64,000 nt of DNA. Origin: Brevibacterium sanguinis. GTDB lineage: Bacteria > Actinomycetota > Actinomycetes > Actinomycetales > Brevibacteriaceae. The stretch covers positions 1-64,000 of the forward strand of contig NZ_QNSB01000007.1 in assembly GCF_003315415.1 (NCBI RefSeq). The letters are read 5' to 3'. The notes under the pieces were generated by a model. It was not told where the DNA came from. It saw nothing but the letters and a program-made list of their open reading frames with translations, and ran no database searches. This document shows positions 1 to 10,061 of the stretch, piece after piece (the first letter of the stretch is position 1; every line of letters begins with the position of its first letter). The position numbers and the translations under genes are program-made.

Positions 1-91
1 CCCCACTTCCCTCCACCCGGTCCCTCCACTTCGCTCCCCACTTCCCTCCACCCGGTCCCTCCACTTCGCTCCCCACTTCCCTCCCCGGGAC
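1..91. repeat. 35-bp tandem repeat, 2.4 copies, cut by window edge
   Basis: Positions 1-35 are repeated exactly at 36-70, and a third copy begins at 71 and decays after about 15 bases. Each unit contains CCACTTCCCTCCACC, which on the minus strand reads as two GTGGA-like cores 10 bp apart, close to the MraZ boxes nearer the gene. The array may continue to the left of the window. It is either a distal cluster of MraZ boxes or a repeat expanded from one. Confidence 0.8.
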
Positions 92-219
92 TGCCGATCC
101 CCGGGATCTCGCGGCTCGGCATGCCCGCGCACGCCCGACGAACCCCTGTCGACACCGCCCTCACGACCCTTCTGCCACCCCCTCGCGCCCCACTCCGGGA
201 CGCGCCCAGTCGAATTTCT

Positions 220-319
220 TCCACTTTCCTCCACCGTTCTCACCTGGAGTTTTATCGTCCAATGGCGCTTCGTCGGGGAAAGTACTGGATTGGGTGGAGG
301 AAAGTGGAGTAGTGTGGTT
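220..319 (+). promoter_or_regulatory. MraZ box array in front of the division cluster
   Basis: GTGGAG lies at 294-299 and 304-309, GTGGTT at 314-319 and a weaker ACTGGA at 284-289, all with a 10-bp period. This is the phased direct-repeat arrangement known for MraZ, which binds TGGG/GTGG repeats as a multimer. The 16-bp block GGTGGAGGAAAGTGGA at 293-308 also occurs inverted and perfect at 220-235, so boxes face each other around the likely promoter. Bases 100-210 show nothing else I can name. Autoregulation by MraZ is inferred from the family. Confidence 0.7.
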
Positions 320-359
320 GCCATCGGAGCCGATTGGGTTTCGAAAGGGGTGAGACGAC

Positions 360-791
360 ATGTTCTTGGGCACTCATATGCAGAAGCTCGATGACAAGGG
401 TCGCCTCATCCTGCCCGCGAAGTTCCGCGACGAGCTCTCGCCCGGACTCGTGCTGACCCGAGGTCAGGAGAACTGTCTCACCCTGTTCCCGACCAAGGAG
501 TTCGAGGCCGAGCATGAGCGGATCCAGAACGCGCCGAAGACGAACAAGGAAGCCCGCGACTACCAGCGTGTCTTCCTGTCGGCGGCATTCGCGGACCAGC
601 CGGACAAACAGGGACGGATCACCGTTCCCCACATATTGCGGCAGTACGCATCACTCGATCGGGAGGTCGCGGTCATCGGCATGGGAAACCGGGTCGAGAT
701 CTGGGACGCCCCGACCTGGGAGGAGTACCTCGTCGGCGCTCAGCAGGCATTCGCCGAGCGGGAGAACGAGGTGATCCCAGGAGTGATCTGA
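360..791 (+). CDS. mraZ: transcriptional regulator MraZ
   Basis: Cytoplasmic DNA-binding protein of 143 residues, the usual family length, that heads the division and cell-wall cluster and controls it. Two SpoVT-AbrB-type domains are visible: the first carries DDKGR at residues 11-15 and the second DKQGR at 82-86, matching the repeated DxxGR signature of MraZ. The ATG at 360 follows AAAGGGGTGAG at a suitable distance. Phased GTGGA boxes lie 41-76 bases upstream, consistent with autoregulation. About 210 bases separate it from rsmH, in which I see no further gene. Confidence 0.95.
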   Translation: MFLGTHMQKLDDKGRLILPAKFRDELSPGLVLTRGQENCLTLFPTKEFEAEHERIQNAPKTNKEARDYQRVFLSAAFADQPDKQGRITVPHILRQYASLDREVAVIGMGNRVEIWDAPTWEEYLVGAQQAFAERENEVIPGVI

Positions 792-1001
792 CACTGCTCG
801 GGCTTGATCCTTGCCCGCCGTCGCCGACGTTTCGGGGCACTTCCCCGGTTCCGAAGCACGGCAGTCCTGACGCACTTCCCCGGTGGCAGGGCAGCGGCGG
901 ACAAGGTTCTGGCTCCAGCAGTGACCAGCCGAAGGACACCAGCCCGCGGACAGCAGCACTCAGCCGAGAAGACGGTCGACGACTCACGAAGGACACCCCC
1001 T

Positions 1002-1964
1002 ATGGACTCCCAACACGTGCCCGTGCTCCTGACCCGAGTGGTCGAGCTCATCGGGGTCGGGGTCCGGGCCGCCCGGGAGGCGGGCATCACCCCGGTCGTC
1101 GTCGACGGGACCCTGGGCATGGGCGGGCACGCCGAGGCGGTGCTCACGGAGTACCCCGACGTCCACCTCATCGGCATCGACCGCGACCGGCAGGCCATCG
1201 ACATCGCCTCCCGGCGCCTCGAGCGCTTCTCCGCGCGCACCGACATCGTCCACGCCGTCGACGACGAGCTCCCCGAGATCCTCGACGACCTCGGCATCGA
1301 GGCGATCAGCGCGATCCTCCTCGACCTCGGCGTCTCCTCCCTCCAGCTCGACGAGGACGAGCGCGGATTCTCCTACTCGCGTCCCGCGCCGCTGGACATG
1401 CGGATGGACCAGTCCCAGTCGCTGACCGCCGCCGAGGTGCTCGCCACCTACCCCGAATCCGAGCTGCGCCGCATCCTCCGGGAGTACGGCGAGGAGAAGA
1501 TGGCCGGGCGGATCGCGAAGATCATCGTCACCGACCGGGAGCACACACCCTGGCAGACCTCTCAGCAGCTGGCCGCGATGCTCTCCCGGGTGCTGCCCGA
1601 GACGAAGAAGCGCTCGCACCCGGCCAAGCGGACGTTCCAGGCCCTGCGCATCGAGGTCAACAACGAGCTCGGGGTGCTGCGCACCGCGCTGCCGGAGGCG
1701 CTGCGCGCCCTCCACATCGGGGGAGTGGCCGTCGTCGAGTCCTACCAGTCCCTCGAGGACACCATCGTCAAGAAGGTGTTCCGGGCGGGCACCACGAGTC
1801 AGGCCCCGCCCGAGATGCCCGTCGTCCCCGAGTCCCTCCAACCCTGGCTCGCCGAGATCGTCCGCGGATCCGAACTCGCCGATGCCGACGAGGCCGAACG
1901 CAATCCGCGAGCCAAGAGCGTGCGCCTGCGCGCAGTCCAGAAGATCAGGGAGGCACGATCGTGA
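1002..1964 (+). CDS. rsmH: 16S rRNA (cytosine-1402-N4)-methyltransferase
   Basis: SAM-dependent methyltransferase that modifies C1402 in the ribosomal P site (older name MraW). The protein is 320 residues from the ATG at 1002, and it starts MDSQHVPVLL, the conserved beginning of RsmH. The SAM-binding loop DGTLGMGGHAEAV is at about residues 35-47, followed by GIDRD near 59. The reading frame stays open back to 804, but that extension has no RsmH similarity, so I chose 1002. Its TGA overlaps the GTG of the next gene by four bases, so the two are probably translationally coupled. Confidence 0.95.
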   Translation: MDSQHVPVLLTRVVELIGVGVRAAREAGITPVVVDGTLGMGGHAEAVLTEYPDVHLIGIDRDRQAIDIASRRLERFSARTDIVHAVDDELPEILDDLGIEAISAILLDLGVSSLQLDEDERGFSYSRPAPLDMRMDQSQSLTAAEVLATYPESELRRILREYGEEKMAGRIAKIIVTDREHTPWQTSQQLAAMLSRVLPETKKRSHPAKRTFQALRIEVNNELGVLRTALPEALRALHIGGVAVVESYQSLEDTIVKKVFRAGTTSQAPPEMPVVPESLQPWLAEIVRGSELADADEAERNPRAKSVRLRAVQKIREARS

Positions 1965-2518
1965 GGAACGCCCACGCGGCAGCAGTGACCGACACCGCCT
2001 GGCCGAGCTCCGCGGAGCTCGGCTCCAGGGTCCAGCGCCCGCGCCTGAAGCTCATGACCTTCGAGCTGCCCAGGGCGCGGGTGCCGTTCTCCATGCTGTG
2101 CGTGGGGATCCTCGTCGCCGGCCTCGTCGCCGTGCTCCTGCTCAACATCTTCATCTCCCACACCTCCTACGAGATCGACCGGCTGACCTCGCAGAAGGAC
2201 GCTCTGGTCGAACAGAAGGACCGCCTCGTCGAGGACAATTCCTACCGCGAGAGCCCGCAGAACATCGCGATCGCCGCCGAGGAGCTCGGCCTCGTGCGCG
2301 ACTCCTCGCCCGAGTTCCTCGACGCGCGGACCGGGAAGGTCATCGACGCCCCGCCGATCGACGTCAGCGGTGAGAAGAAGCCCACAGTCGTGCCCGGACC
2401 GCGCGCCGATACCCGCGAAGACCTCCGACCCAACCTACGCTCGGATGAGAGGCTTCCCGTGGTCGGAGGCACCCCGAGCAAGGACATCTCGGCCCCGGCC
2501 CAGAAGACCCCCAGATAG
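1961..2518 (+). CDS. ftsL: FtsL-like divisome membrane protein
   Basis: A 185-residue bitopic protein in the FtsL position between rsmH and ftsI. The N-terminal 42 residues are cytoplasmic, one hydrophobic segment spans about residues 43-66, and residues 70-92 have a heptad-like pattern rich in Leu, Lys and Glu that suits the FtsL coiled coil. An unstructured Pro-rich tail follows. FtsL works with FtsB (DivIC) and FtsQ to activate FtsW-FtsI. Sequence conservation in this family is very low, so the name rests on gene order and topology. The GTG start at 1961 overlaps rsmH. Confidence 0.8.
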   Translation: MRNAHAAAVTDTAWPSSAELGSRVQRPRLKLMTFELPRARVPFSMLCVGILVAGLVAVLLLNIFISHTSYEIDRLTSQKDALVEQKDRLVEDNSYRESPQNIAIAAEELGLVRDSSPEFLDARTGKVIDAPPIDVSGEKKPTVVPGPRADTREDLRPNLRSDERLPVVGGTPSKDISAPAQKTPR

Positions 2519-2584
2519 GCAGCACGAGCGACGACCACCCACCGGTTCGCCGTTCGCCGCACCGGAAGGACCGAGGACAGCGCA

Positions 2585-4354
2585 ATGGGCACAGGAGCGA
2601 AGGCCAAGGGGCGGCGGACGCCCAACCCCCGCCTGCGCATGGCGATCATCGCCGTCGTCTCGATCATCGTCCTGCTCATCACCTCGGCGCGGCTGATCTC
2701 GATCCAGGGCATGGACTCGATGAAGCTCGCGGAGAAGGCGCTGTCGAACCGCCTCGTCACCCGCACCCTGCCGGCCTCCCGGGGGCAGATCGTCGCCGCC
2801 GACGGCACCGTGCTCGCCGACAGCGTCTCCCGTTACCAGCTCGTCGTCGATCAGCAGAACGTCGCCCAGTACGAGGTCGACGGTGAGCTCCTCGGCGCAT
2901 GGGGAGCCGCCGAGGCGCTGGCCGGCCCCCTCGACACGGACCCGGGACTGCTCTACCCGAAGCTCGTCGGCGACAAGCGGTGGAATCCCGTCGCCAAGGG
3001 ACTGACCTCGGAGACCTGGAGCGCCGTCAAGGAGCTCGGCATCCTCGGCATCAGCGCCGAGGAGTACGCGGTCCGCTCCTATCCGGCCGGTGGGGTCGCC
3101 GGCAACCTCGTAGGCTTCCTCAGCTCCGACGGCCAGCCCCAGGCCGGACTCGAACTCGCCTACGACGACCAGCTGCGCGGGCGTGACGGCCAGCAGCAGT
3201 ACGAGCGCGGCGCGCGCGGGGAGATCATCCCGCTCGGCGACAACAACATCCGGGCCGCCGTCGACGGACAGGGGATCAAGACGACCATCGACCCCGACAT
3301 CCAGTACTACGCGCAGCAGGCGATCGAGGAGCAGCGGAAGAAGCACAAGGCCGAATCCGCCTCGATCGTCATCAAGCACATCCCCACCGGCAAGATCCTC
3401 ACGGCCGCCGACGCCCCCAGCGTCGACCCCAACTCCCCGGGAAAGGTCGGCGGACTCGACCGCGGCTCCCGCATCTTCACCGACGTGTTCGAACCCGGAT
3501 CGACGGCGAAGATGGTCACCGCCGCGGCGCTCCTCGACCAGGGTCTCGTCACCCCGGAGCAGGAGTTCACCGTCCCCTACAAGTGGAAGGCGCCCAACGA
3601 CGAGGAGTTCCGCGACTCCCACGAGCACCCGGACCAGAAGCTCACCTTCGCCGGGATCATGGCCGAGTCCTCGAACACCGGCACGATCCTCGCCGGCGAC
3701 CAGCTCACCGAGGAGCAGCGCTACGAGTACCTCAAGCGCTTCGGCTTCGGGTCGAAGTCGGGGATCGGCTTCCCCGCCGAGACCGCCGGCATCCTCCACC
3801 CCTACCAGGACTGGGACGGGCGGACGAAGTACACCGTGATGTTCGGCCAGGGCATCGCCGCGAACGCGATCCAGACGACCGACGTCATCGCGACGATCGC
3901 CAACGGCGGGGTGCACGTGCCCTCGAGCCTCGTCTCCGACACGGTCACCGCGAGCGGGCAGGAGATCCCGGTGCCGAGCGGAGAGTCCAAGCGCGTCGTC
4001 AGCGAGAAGGCCGCGGAGCAGACGCTCGACATCCTCGAGGGCGTCGTCGCCGAGGGCACCGGCAAGTCCGCGGCGGTCTCCGGATACCGGGTGGCGGGCA
4101 AGACCGGAACCTCCCAGGCGCCCGCCGCCGAGGGCGGCGGCTACGACGGCTACACCGCCTCGTTCGTCGGCGTCATCCCGGCCGAGGACCCCCAGCTGGC
4201 GATCTCCGTGACTTTGCAGCGGCCGCGAGACGGCTATTACGGTGGTACTGCCGCAGCCCCCGTCTTCTCCGATGTGGCAGGGTTCGCGATGCGCCATCTG
4301 CGGATCCCTCCGTCGACGACCGAGCCCCAGCTACCCGCCCGAGAATGGAAATGA
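2585..4354 (+). CDS. ftsI: division-specific peptidoglycan transpeptidase, penicillin-binding protein 3
   Basis: Class B penicillin-binding protein that crosslinks septal peptidoglycan with FtsW. It has 589 residues, a single N-terminal membrane anchor at about 18-36, a dimerisation domain, then the transpeptidase domain. The three active-site motifs are all present: STAK with the nucleophile Ser at about 305, SSN at about 361, and KTGT at about 506. The start ATG at 2585 follows GAGGACAG. The stop codon overlaps the murE start. It is a beta-lactam target. Confidence 0.96.
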   Translation: MGTGAKAKGRRTPNPRLRMAIIAVVSIIVLLITSARLISIQGMDSMKLAEKALSNRLVTRTLPASRGQIVAADGTVLADSVSRYQLVVDQQNVAQYEVDGELLGAWGAAEALAGPLDTDPGLLYPKLVGDKRWNPVAKGLTSETWSAVKELGILGISAEEYAVRSYPAGGVAGNLVGFLSSDGQPQAGLELAYDDQLRGRDGQQQYERGARGEIIPLGDNNIRAAVDGQGIKTTIDPDIQYYAQQAIEEQRKKHKAESASIVIKHIPTGKILTAADAPSVDPNSPGKVGGLDRGSRIFTDVFEPGSTAKMVTAAALLDQGLVTPEQEFTVPYKWKAPNDEEFRDSHEHPDQKLTFAGIMAESSNTGTILAGDQLTEEQRYEYLKRFGFGSKSGIGFPAETAGILHPYQDWDGRTKYTVMFGQGIAANAIQTTDVIATIANGGVHVPSSLVSDTVTASGQEIPVPSGESKRVVSEKAAEQTLDILEGVVAEGTGKSAAVSGYRVAGKTGTSQAPAAEGGGYDGYTASFVGVIPAEDPQLAISVTLQRPRDGYYGGTAAAPVFSDVAGFAMRHLRIPPSTTEPQLPAREWK

Positions 4355-5943
4355 TGCGTCTCTCACAGCTGCTGCCGGCGGCCCCCGGCACCCTCCACGG
4401 CGACCCCGAGCGAGAGGTCGTCGGAGTCTCCCACGACTCGCGCACCGTCACCGCGGGACAGCTCTACGCGGCACTGCCCGGAGCCAACGTCCACGGGGCG
4501 ACGTTCGCCCCCGCGGTGCTCGCCCAGGGCGTGCGCGCGATCCTCACCGATGGTCGCGGGTGGGAGATCATCACGGCCGGGGTCCCGGCCGACCTCCTCG
4601 CCGAGGTGACCGGCCTCGTCGTCGACTCCCCGCGGTCCGTGCTCGGCGCCGTCTCCGCCGCCGTCTACGGCACCACGGGGACGCCGGAGCTGCTCGGGGT
4701 GACCGGAACCAACGGGAAGACGACGACGACCTACCTCATGGCCGGGATGCTCGCGGCCCTCGGAAGGCGCACCGGGGTCATCGGAACCGTGGCGACCCTC
4801 ATCGACGGCGTGGCCGTGCCCAGCGTGCGCACCACCCCCGAGGCGCCCGAGCTCCACGCGCTGCTGAAGAGGATGCGCGAGGCGCGGCTCGACTGCTGCG
4901 TCATGGAGGTGTCCTCCCACGCCCTGGTCCAGCACCGCGTCGACGGGGCCCGGTTCGCCGTCGCCGGCTTCACGAACCTGTCCCAGGACCACCTCGACTT
5001 CCACCATTCGATGGACGAGTACTTCGCGGCCAAGGCCCAGCTGCTCACGCCCGAGCACTCCCGCTGTGCGGTCGTCGTCGTCGAGGACGAGTGGGGCGAG
5101 CGGATGGCCGCGGCGGCGACGGTGCCGGTGCGCACGCTCGGCCGCGATGGGCGCAGCGAGCTGCGGATCGAGCACACCCCCGGCGAGTCGGACTTCGTCC
5201 TCGTCGCCGGCAACGCCAGGCTCGAGCTGCGCTCCCCGCTGCCCGGCGACTTCAACGTCACCAACACGGCGCTGGCCGCGAGCATGCTGCTCGAGGCCGG
5301 GATCGACGCGAGCGAGCTCGGCGCGATCGGCCGCACGTTCACCGCCTCAGTGCCCGGGAGGATGGAGGTCATCGACGCCTCGGCCCCCCGGGCAGCCGAC
5401 ACCTCGGCCCCGCGTCGGGGCGACGCCGCAGGGCGGCCGACGGCCGAGGCCGCAGGGCCGCGCGCGATCGTCGACTACTCCCACACACCCGACGCCATCG
5501 AGAAGGCGCTGGGATCCCTCGACGCCGACAGCGCCGAGCTCGTCATCGTCTTCGGCGCCGGCGGCGACCGGGACCCCGGCAAACGGCACGGAATGGGCCG
5601 CGCTGCGGCCCGCGGCGCCGACGTGATCGTTCTCACCGACGACAATCCCCGCACCGAGGACCCGGCCGCGATCCGGGCCGCGATCCGGGAGGGCATCGAC
5701 GCCGAGATCGCGGCGGGACGCGCCCGGGTGCGCCGGGTGCTCGAAGTGCCCGATCGCGGCGCGGCCATTGACCAGGCGATCGCCTCGGCGGGGGCGGATT
5801 CCACCATCCTCATCGCGGGAAAGGGCCACGAGACCGGACAGGACTCCGGCGGGGTCGTCACCGATTTCGACGACCGCGAACGGACACGCTCAGCTCTCCG
5901 GGCACGACTTGAGGGCGCGGAAACGGGTAAAGTGCACAGTTGA
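4351..5943 (+). CDS. murE: UDP-MurNAc-L-Ala-D-Glu:meso-diaminopimelate ligase
   Basis: ATP-dependent cytoplasmic ligase that adds the third residue of the peptidoglycan stem peptide. About 530 residues. The P-loop GTNGKTTTT lies near residues 117-125. DNPR at about 432-435 is the motif that marks meso-diaminopimelate-adding MurE, so the wall should be of the mDAP type. Possible starts are the ATGs at 4345, 4351 and 4354; 4351 gives the ATGA overlap typical of this cluster. An insertion of about 25 residues rich in Ala, Pro and Arg (near 343-370) interrupts the usual short link before the DYxHTPDA motif. Confidence 0.94.
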   Translation: MMRLSQLLPAAPGTLHGDPEREVVGVSHDSRTVTAGQLYAALPGANVHGATFAPAVLAQGVRAILTDGRGWEIITAGVPADLLAEVTGLVVDSPRSVLGAVSAAVYGTTGTPELLGVTGTNGKTTTTYLMAGMLAALGRRTGVIGTVATLIDGVAVPSVRTTPEAPELHALLKRMREARLDCCVMEVSSHALVQHRVDGARFAVAGFTNLSQDHLDFHHSMDEYFAAKAQLLTPEHSRCAVVVVEDEWGERMAAAATVPVRTLGRDGRSELRIEHTPGESDFVLVAGNARLELRSPLPGDFNVTNTALAASMLLEAGIDASELGAIGRTFTASVPGRMEVIDASAPRAADTSAPRRGDAAGRPTAEAAGPRAIVDYSHTPDAIEKALGSLDADSAELVIVFGAGGDRDPGKRHGMGRAAARGADVIVLTDDNPRTEDPAAIRAAIREGIDAEIAAGRARVRRVLEVPDRGAAIDQAIASAGADSTILIAGKGHETGQDSGGVVTDFDDRERTRSALRARLEGAETGKVHS

Positions 5944-5944
5944 T

Positions 5945-7417
5945 ATGAAGCGACTGACTGCAGCCGACATCGCAACCGCCGTCTCCGGCGAGTTGTACGG
6001 CGTTGACCCCGAGACCCCATTGTCCGCAGGCGTGGTGACCGACTCCAGAGAGGTCGGGCCCGGCGATGTCTACATCGCCCGCCGAGGTGAGAACTTCGAC
6101 GGCATCGAGTTCGCCGCCGCCGCCGTCGAGGCCGGAGCCGCGCTCATCATCGGGGAGTCCGTCCCGACCGTCGGCGAGGTGACCCTGCCCACCGTGGTCG
6201 TGCCCGACGCCACCGAGGCGCTGGGTCTGCTCGCCAAGCACAGCATCGAGGCGCTGCGCGCCGATCCCGAGACCGACATCACGGTCATCGCGATCACCGG
6301 CTCCGTCGGCAAGACCACCGTCAAGGATCTCACCGCCGACCTGCTCGCCGGCGAGGCCGAGACCGTGTGGCCGCCGAACTCCTACAACAACGAGGTGGGC
6401 GTCCCGCTGACCGCCCTGCGCGCCGACGAGTCGACCCGCTTCCTCGTCCTCGAGATGGGCGCGCGCTCGATCGGCAACCTCGCCTACCTGACGAGCCTCG
6501 TGCGGCCCGACATCGCCGTCGAGCTCGCCGTGGGCACCGCCCACTCCGGAGTCTTCGGCTCGATCGACAACACCGCGCGGGCGAAGGCCGAGCTCGTCGA
6601 GTCCCTGACCGCGGGCTCCGTCGCGGTCCTCAACGCCGATGACGCCCGGGTCGCGGCGATGCGCGACGTGCTCGGCCCCGACGTGTCGACGCTGTGGTTC
6701 TCCCAGCGCGAGACCCTGCCCGAATGGGTCGGACCCGACGACGCGGTGGTCCGGGCGCGCGACATCACGACCGACGTCTCCGGCAACGCCGAGTTCACGC
6801 TGCACCTGCCGGGGGAGGAGCCGCAGTCCGTGCGCCTGGCCCTCGTCGGCGAGCACCACGTCGGCAACGCCCTGGCCGCGGCCGCCGTCGCCCACTCCTG
6901 CGGAGTGGGAGTGAAGTCGATCGTCACGACGCTCGCGACCTCCTCGGCGGCGAGCCGGTGGCGGATGGAGCTCATCGACTCCCCATCGGGGGTGACGGTG
7001 CTCAACGACGCCTACAACGCCAACCCGGACTCGATGCGCGCCTCCCTGAAGACCCTGGCCTCGATGGGTCGCGGGGACGAGGAGAACCGGCCCCGCCGGA
7101 CCTTCGCCGTGCTCGGGGAGATGCTCGAGCTCGGCGAGGACTCCGTGAGCGCCCACGCCGACATCGGCGAGCTCGTCGTCCGCCTCAACATCACCCGCAC
7201 GATCGTCGTCGGCGAGGGCGCGAAGCCCATCTACAACGCCGCCAACCTCGAGGGCTCCTGGGGCAACGAGGCGACCTGGGTGCCCACCGCCGCCGAGGCG
7301 AAGGAGCTGCTCCTGGCCGAACTCGCCCCCGGCGACATCGTCCTGTTCAAGTCCTCGCGCGATGCCGGACTGCGCTACCTCGGCGATGAGATCGCCGGCG
7401 TCTCGGGGGCCCAATGA
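5945..7417 (+). CDS. murF: UDP-MurNAc-tripeptide:D-alanyl-D-alanine ligase
   Basis: Cytoplasmic Mur ligase that adds the D-Ala-D-Ala dipeptide and completes the UDP-MurNAc-pentapeptide. The protein is 490 residues with the P-loop [10 protein letters not shown] near residue 119 and the Mur central domain motif NNEVGVPLT after it. An upstream extension of the frame overlaps the end of murE and has no Mur ligase similarity, so the ATG at 5945, one base after the murE stop, is chosen. Its TGA overlaps the mraY ATG in an ATGA junction. Confidence 0.95.
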   Translation: MKRLTAADIATAVSGELYGVDPETPLSAGVVTDSREVGPGDVYIARRGENFDGIEFAAAAVEAGAALIIGESVPTVGEVTLPTVVVPDATEALGLLAKHSIEALRADPETDITVIAITGSVGKTTVKDLTADLLAGEAETVWPPNSYNNEVGVPLTALRADESTRFLVLEMGARSIGNLAYLTSLVRPDIAVELAVGTAHSGVFGSIDNTARAKAELVESLTAGSVAVLNADDARVAAMRDVLGPDVSTLWFSQRETLPEWVGPDDAVVRARDITTDVSGNAEFTLHLPGEEPQSVRLALVGEHHVGNALAAAAVAHSCGVGVKSIVTTLATSSAASRWRMELIDSPSGVTVLNDAYNANPDSMRASLKTLASMGRGDEENRPRRTFAVLGEMLELGEDSVSAHADIGELVVRLNITRTIVVGEGAKPIYNAANLEGSWGNEATWVPTAAEAKELLLAELAPGDIVLFKSSRDAGLRYLGDEIAGVSGAQ

Positions 7418-8502
7418 TCGCCGTCCTGCTCGCCGCCTGCCTGAGCCTGTTCCTCACCCTGCTCGGCACGCCGCTGTTCATCCGCTTCCTCGTCAAGCAG
7501 GGCTACGGCCAGTTCGTCCGCGACGACGGCCCGACCTCGCACGCGACCAAGCGCGGCACCCCGACGATGGGCGGTGTCGTCATCATCGGCGCCGCCGTCA
7601 TCGCCTACCTGCTCGGCCACCTCTTCACCGGATCCGTCCCCACCGCCTCGGGGCTGCTCGTCCTGTGGCTCGCGGCCGGGCTCGCGGTCGTCGGCTTCCT
7701 CGACGACTTCATCAAGATCAAGAAGCAGCGCTCACTCGGCCTGCGGCCGATCCCCAAGCTCATCGGCCAGGGCTTCGTCGGGATCTCCTTCGCCGTCCTC
7801 GCCCTGCAGTTCCCCAACTCGTTCGGGGAGACGCCGGCGTCGACGAAGATCTCCTTCATCCGCGACACGAACCTCGACCTCGCGTTCGGCTCGGCGCTGC
7901 TCGGGCTCATCCTGTTCATCATCTGGGCGAACCTCATCGTCACCGCCGTCTCCAACGCCGTCAACCTCACCGACGGCCTCGACGGCCTCGCGGCCGGCGC
8001 CTCGGCGGTCGTCTTCGCGGCCTACGTCGTCATCGGCACGTGGCAGTCGACGCAGAACTGCAACCTCATGTCCGAGGCGACGAACGCGTGCTACTACATG
8101 CGCGACCCCCGCGACCTCGCGATGGTCGCGGCGGCGATGGCCGCGGCCTGCTTCGGGTTCCTGTGGTGGAACACGTCACCGGCGAAGATCTTCATGGGCG
8201 ACACCGGATCGCTCGCGATCGGCGGGGCCATCGCCGGACTGGCGATCATGTCGCGGACCGAGCTGCTCCTCATCGTCCTCGGCGGGCTCTTCGTCATCAT
8301 CACCCTGTCCGTCATCATCCAGGTCGCCTCCTACAAGCTCACCCGCAGGCGCGTGTTCAGGATGGCGCCTCTCCAGCACCACTTCGAGCTCAAGGGCTGG
8401 GCGGAGGTGACGATCGTCGTGCGGTTCTGGATCATCGCCGCGCTCTTCGTCATCGCCGGCATCTGCCTCTTCTACGCCGAATGGGTGTCCCGGATTGACT
8501 GA
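7414..8502 (+). CDS. mraY: phospho-MurNAc-pentapeptide translocase
   Basis: Polytopic membrane enzyme that joins phospho-MurNAc-pentapeptide to undecaprenyl phosphate to make lipid I. The protein has 362 residues and about ten hydrophobic segments. Family motifs are visible: [15 protein letters not shown] near 95-110, with the aspartate pair that binds magnesium; [10 protein letters not shown] near 183; and FMGDTGSLA near 258. The start overlaps the murF stop and the end overlaps murD by eight bases. Confidence 0.96.
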   Translation: MIAVLLAACLSLFLTLLGTPLFIRFLVKQGYGQFVRDDGPTSHATKRGTPTMGGVVIIGAAVIAYLLGHLFTGSVPTASGLLVLWLAAGLAVVGFLDDFIKIKKQRSLGLRPIPKLIGQGFVGISFAVLALQFPNSFGETPASTKISFIRDTNLDLAFGSALLGLILFIIWANLIVTAVSNAVNLTDGLDGLAAGASAVVFAAYVVIGTWQSTQNCNLMSEATNACYYMRDPRDLAMVAAAMAAACFGFLWWNTSPAKIFMGDTGSLAIGGAIAGLAIMSRTELLLIVLGGLFVIITLSVIIQVASYKLTRRRVFRMAPLQHHFELKGWAEVTIVVRFWIIAALFVIAGICLFYAEWVSRID

Positions 8503-10060
8503 CACCCCCGCGCACGAGACGACCGCACCCGGCGGCCTGGCCGCGGCATACCCGAACGCCGCGGCGATCCCCGCCGCGCTCGAGGGGCCCAGCTCGTCGC
8601 TGAGCGGACTGCGCATCCTCGTCACCGGCCTCGGCGTGACCGGGTTCCCCGCCGCCGTGCACCTGGCCGAGCGGGGTGCGCAGGTCGTCGTCATCGACGG
8701 CGACGCGACCGCCGACGTCAGCGAGAAGGCCCGGATCCTCGAGGTCTTCGACGTCGACATCCGCCGCGGCCCCGAGCACGTGGCCGCCCTGCCGGACGGA
8801 CCGCTCGACCTCGTCGTCACCTCCCCGGGCTGGCGCCCCGACCAGCCGGTGCTCGCCGCCGCGATCGCCGCCGGCATCCCCGTCATCGGAGAGGTCGAGC
8901 TGGCCTGGCGGATCCGGGGCACCAACGACGCCAGATGGCTCGCGATCACCGGCACGAACGGCAAGACGACGACCACGACAATGCTCGAGTCGATGCTGCT
9001 CGCCGCGGGACTGAAGGCGAGGGCGTGCGGCAACATCGGCACGCCCCTGCTCGAGGCCGTCCTCGAGCCCGGACTCGAGGTGCTCGCCATCGAGCTCTCG
9101 AGCTTCCAGCTGCACTGGCAGTTCTCGATGAGCGCCGACTCAGCCGCCGTCCTCAACATCGCCCCCGACCACCTCGACTGGCACGGATCCGCCGCGGCCT
9201 ACGCCGCCGACAAGGCCCGCATCTACCACCAGGTGCGCACCGCCTGCGTCTACAGCGTCGCCGACCCCGCGACCCGGAGGATGGTCGAGGACGCCGACGT
9301 CGTCGCTGGAGCGCGGGCGATCGGCGTGACCACCGGCATCCCCGGACCCGGCGAGCTCGGGGTCGTCGACGACCTCCTCGTCGACCGGGCCTTCATCCCG
9401 CAGCGCTACTCCTCGGCCGCGGAGCTCGCCGCCCTCTCCGACGTCGCGACCGCCACCGGCGCCGCCGGATCCGCCCCCGCGCCGCACCAGGTGGCCAACG
9501 CCCTGGCCGCGGCCGCACTCGCCCGCAGCATCGGCGTTCCCGGTCAGGCCATCGCGCGGGGACTGGCCGCCCACTCCCAGGGGGCGCACCGGCTGGTCAC
9601 GGTCGCCGAGGCGGACGGCGTCCGCTGGGTCGACGACTCGAAGGCGACGAACACGCACGCGGCCGCCGCGGCACTGGGCAGCTTCGACTCGATCGTGTGG
9701 ATCGCCGGGGGACTGCCGAAGGGCGCCGACCTCACCCCGCTCGTGGCCGAGAACGCGCACCGACTGCGCGCCCTCGTGCTCATCGGCACCGACGACGCCC
9801 CGTTCCGGCAGGCACTCACCGAGGCGGCCGGCGACGTTCCGCTCATCAGGATCGATCCGGAGCTCGCCGACGAGACCGAGGACCCGCCGCGGCGCGGGGC
9901 GGCGATCATCCGGGCCGCCGTCGCAGCCGCCGGAGAGGCGGCCCGCGCCGGCGACGTCGTGCTGCTCGCCCCGGCAGCGGCGAGCATGGACCAGTTCCGC
10001 GACTACACCACCCGCGGTGACCTCTTCGCCGAAGCCGTCCACGCCCGCCTGAGGAGCTGA
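8495..10060 (+). CDS. murD: UDP-MurNAc-L-alanine:D-glutamate ligase
   Basis: Mur ligase that adds D-Glu, the second residue of the stem peptide. The translated protein is 521 residues with an N-terminal Rossmann-like domain ([10 protein letters not shown] near 49) and the ATP P-loop GTNGKTTTT near 152. The start appears to be TTG at 8495, inside the end of mraY; no ATG or GTG gives a complete N-terminal domain so close. The first 40 residues are Ala-rich and poorly conserved. One base separates it from ftsW. Confidence 0.94.
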   Translation: MTDTPAHETTAPGGLAAAYPNAAAIPAALEGPSSSLSGLRILVTGLGVTGFPAAVHLAERGAQVVVIDGDATADVSEKARILEVFDVDIRRGPEHVAALPDGPLDLVVTSPGWRPDQPVLAAAIAAGIPVIGEVELAWRIRGTNDARWLAITGTNGKTTTTTMLESMLLAAGLKARACGNIGTPLLEAVLEPGLEVLAIELSSFQLHWQFSMSADSAAVLNIAPDHLDWHGSAAAYAADKARIYHQVRTACVYSVADPATRRMVEDADVVAGARAIGVTTGIPGPGELGVVDDLLVDRAFIPQRYSSAAELAALSDVATATGAAGSAPAPHQVANALAAAALARSIGVPGQAIARGLAAHSQGAHRLVTVAEADGVRWVDDSKATNTHAAAAALGSFDSIVWIAGGLPKGADLTPLVAENAHRLRALVLIGTDDAPFRQALTEAAGDVPLIRIDPELADETEDPPRRGAAIIRAAVAAAGEAARAGDVVLLAPAAASMDQFRDYTTRGDLFAEAVHARLRS

Positions 10061-10061
10061 G

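Noticed and set aside
1-91. Tandem repeats at the left edge as a CRISPR array
   Set aside because: Units are contiguous without unique spacers, pyrimidine-rich, and no cas gene is in the window.
2435-4297. A 620-residue minus-strand frame across ftsI
   Set aside because: Antisense shadow of ftsI with low-complexity residues and no domain pattern.
3583-4344. Long in-frame N-terminal extension of murE across ftsI
   Set aside because: The translation is Arg/Pro-rich shadow of ftsI; Mur ligase similarity starts at about 4351.
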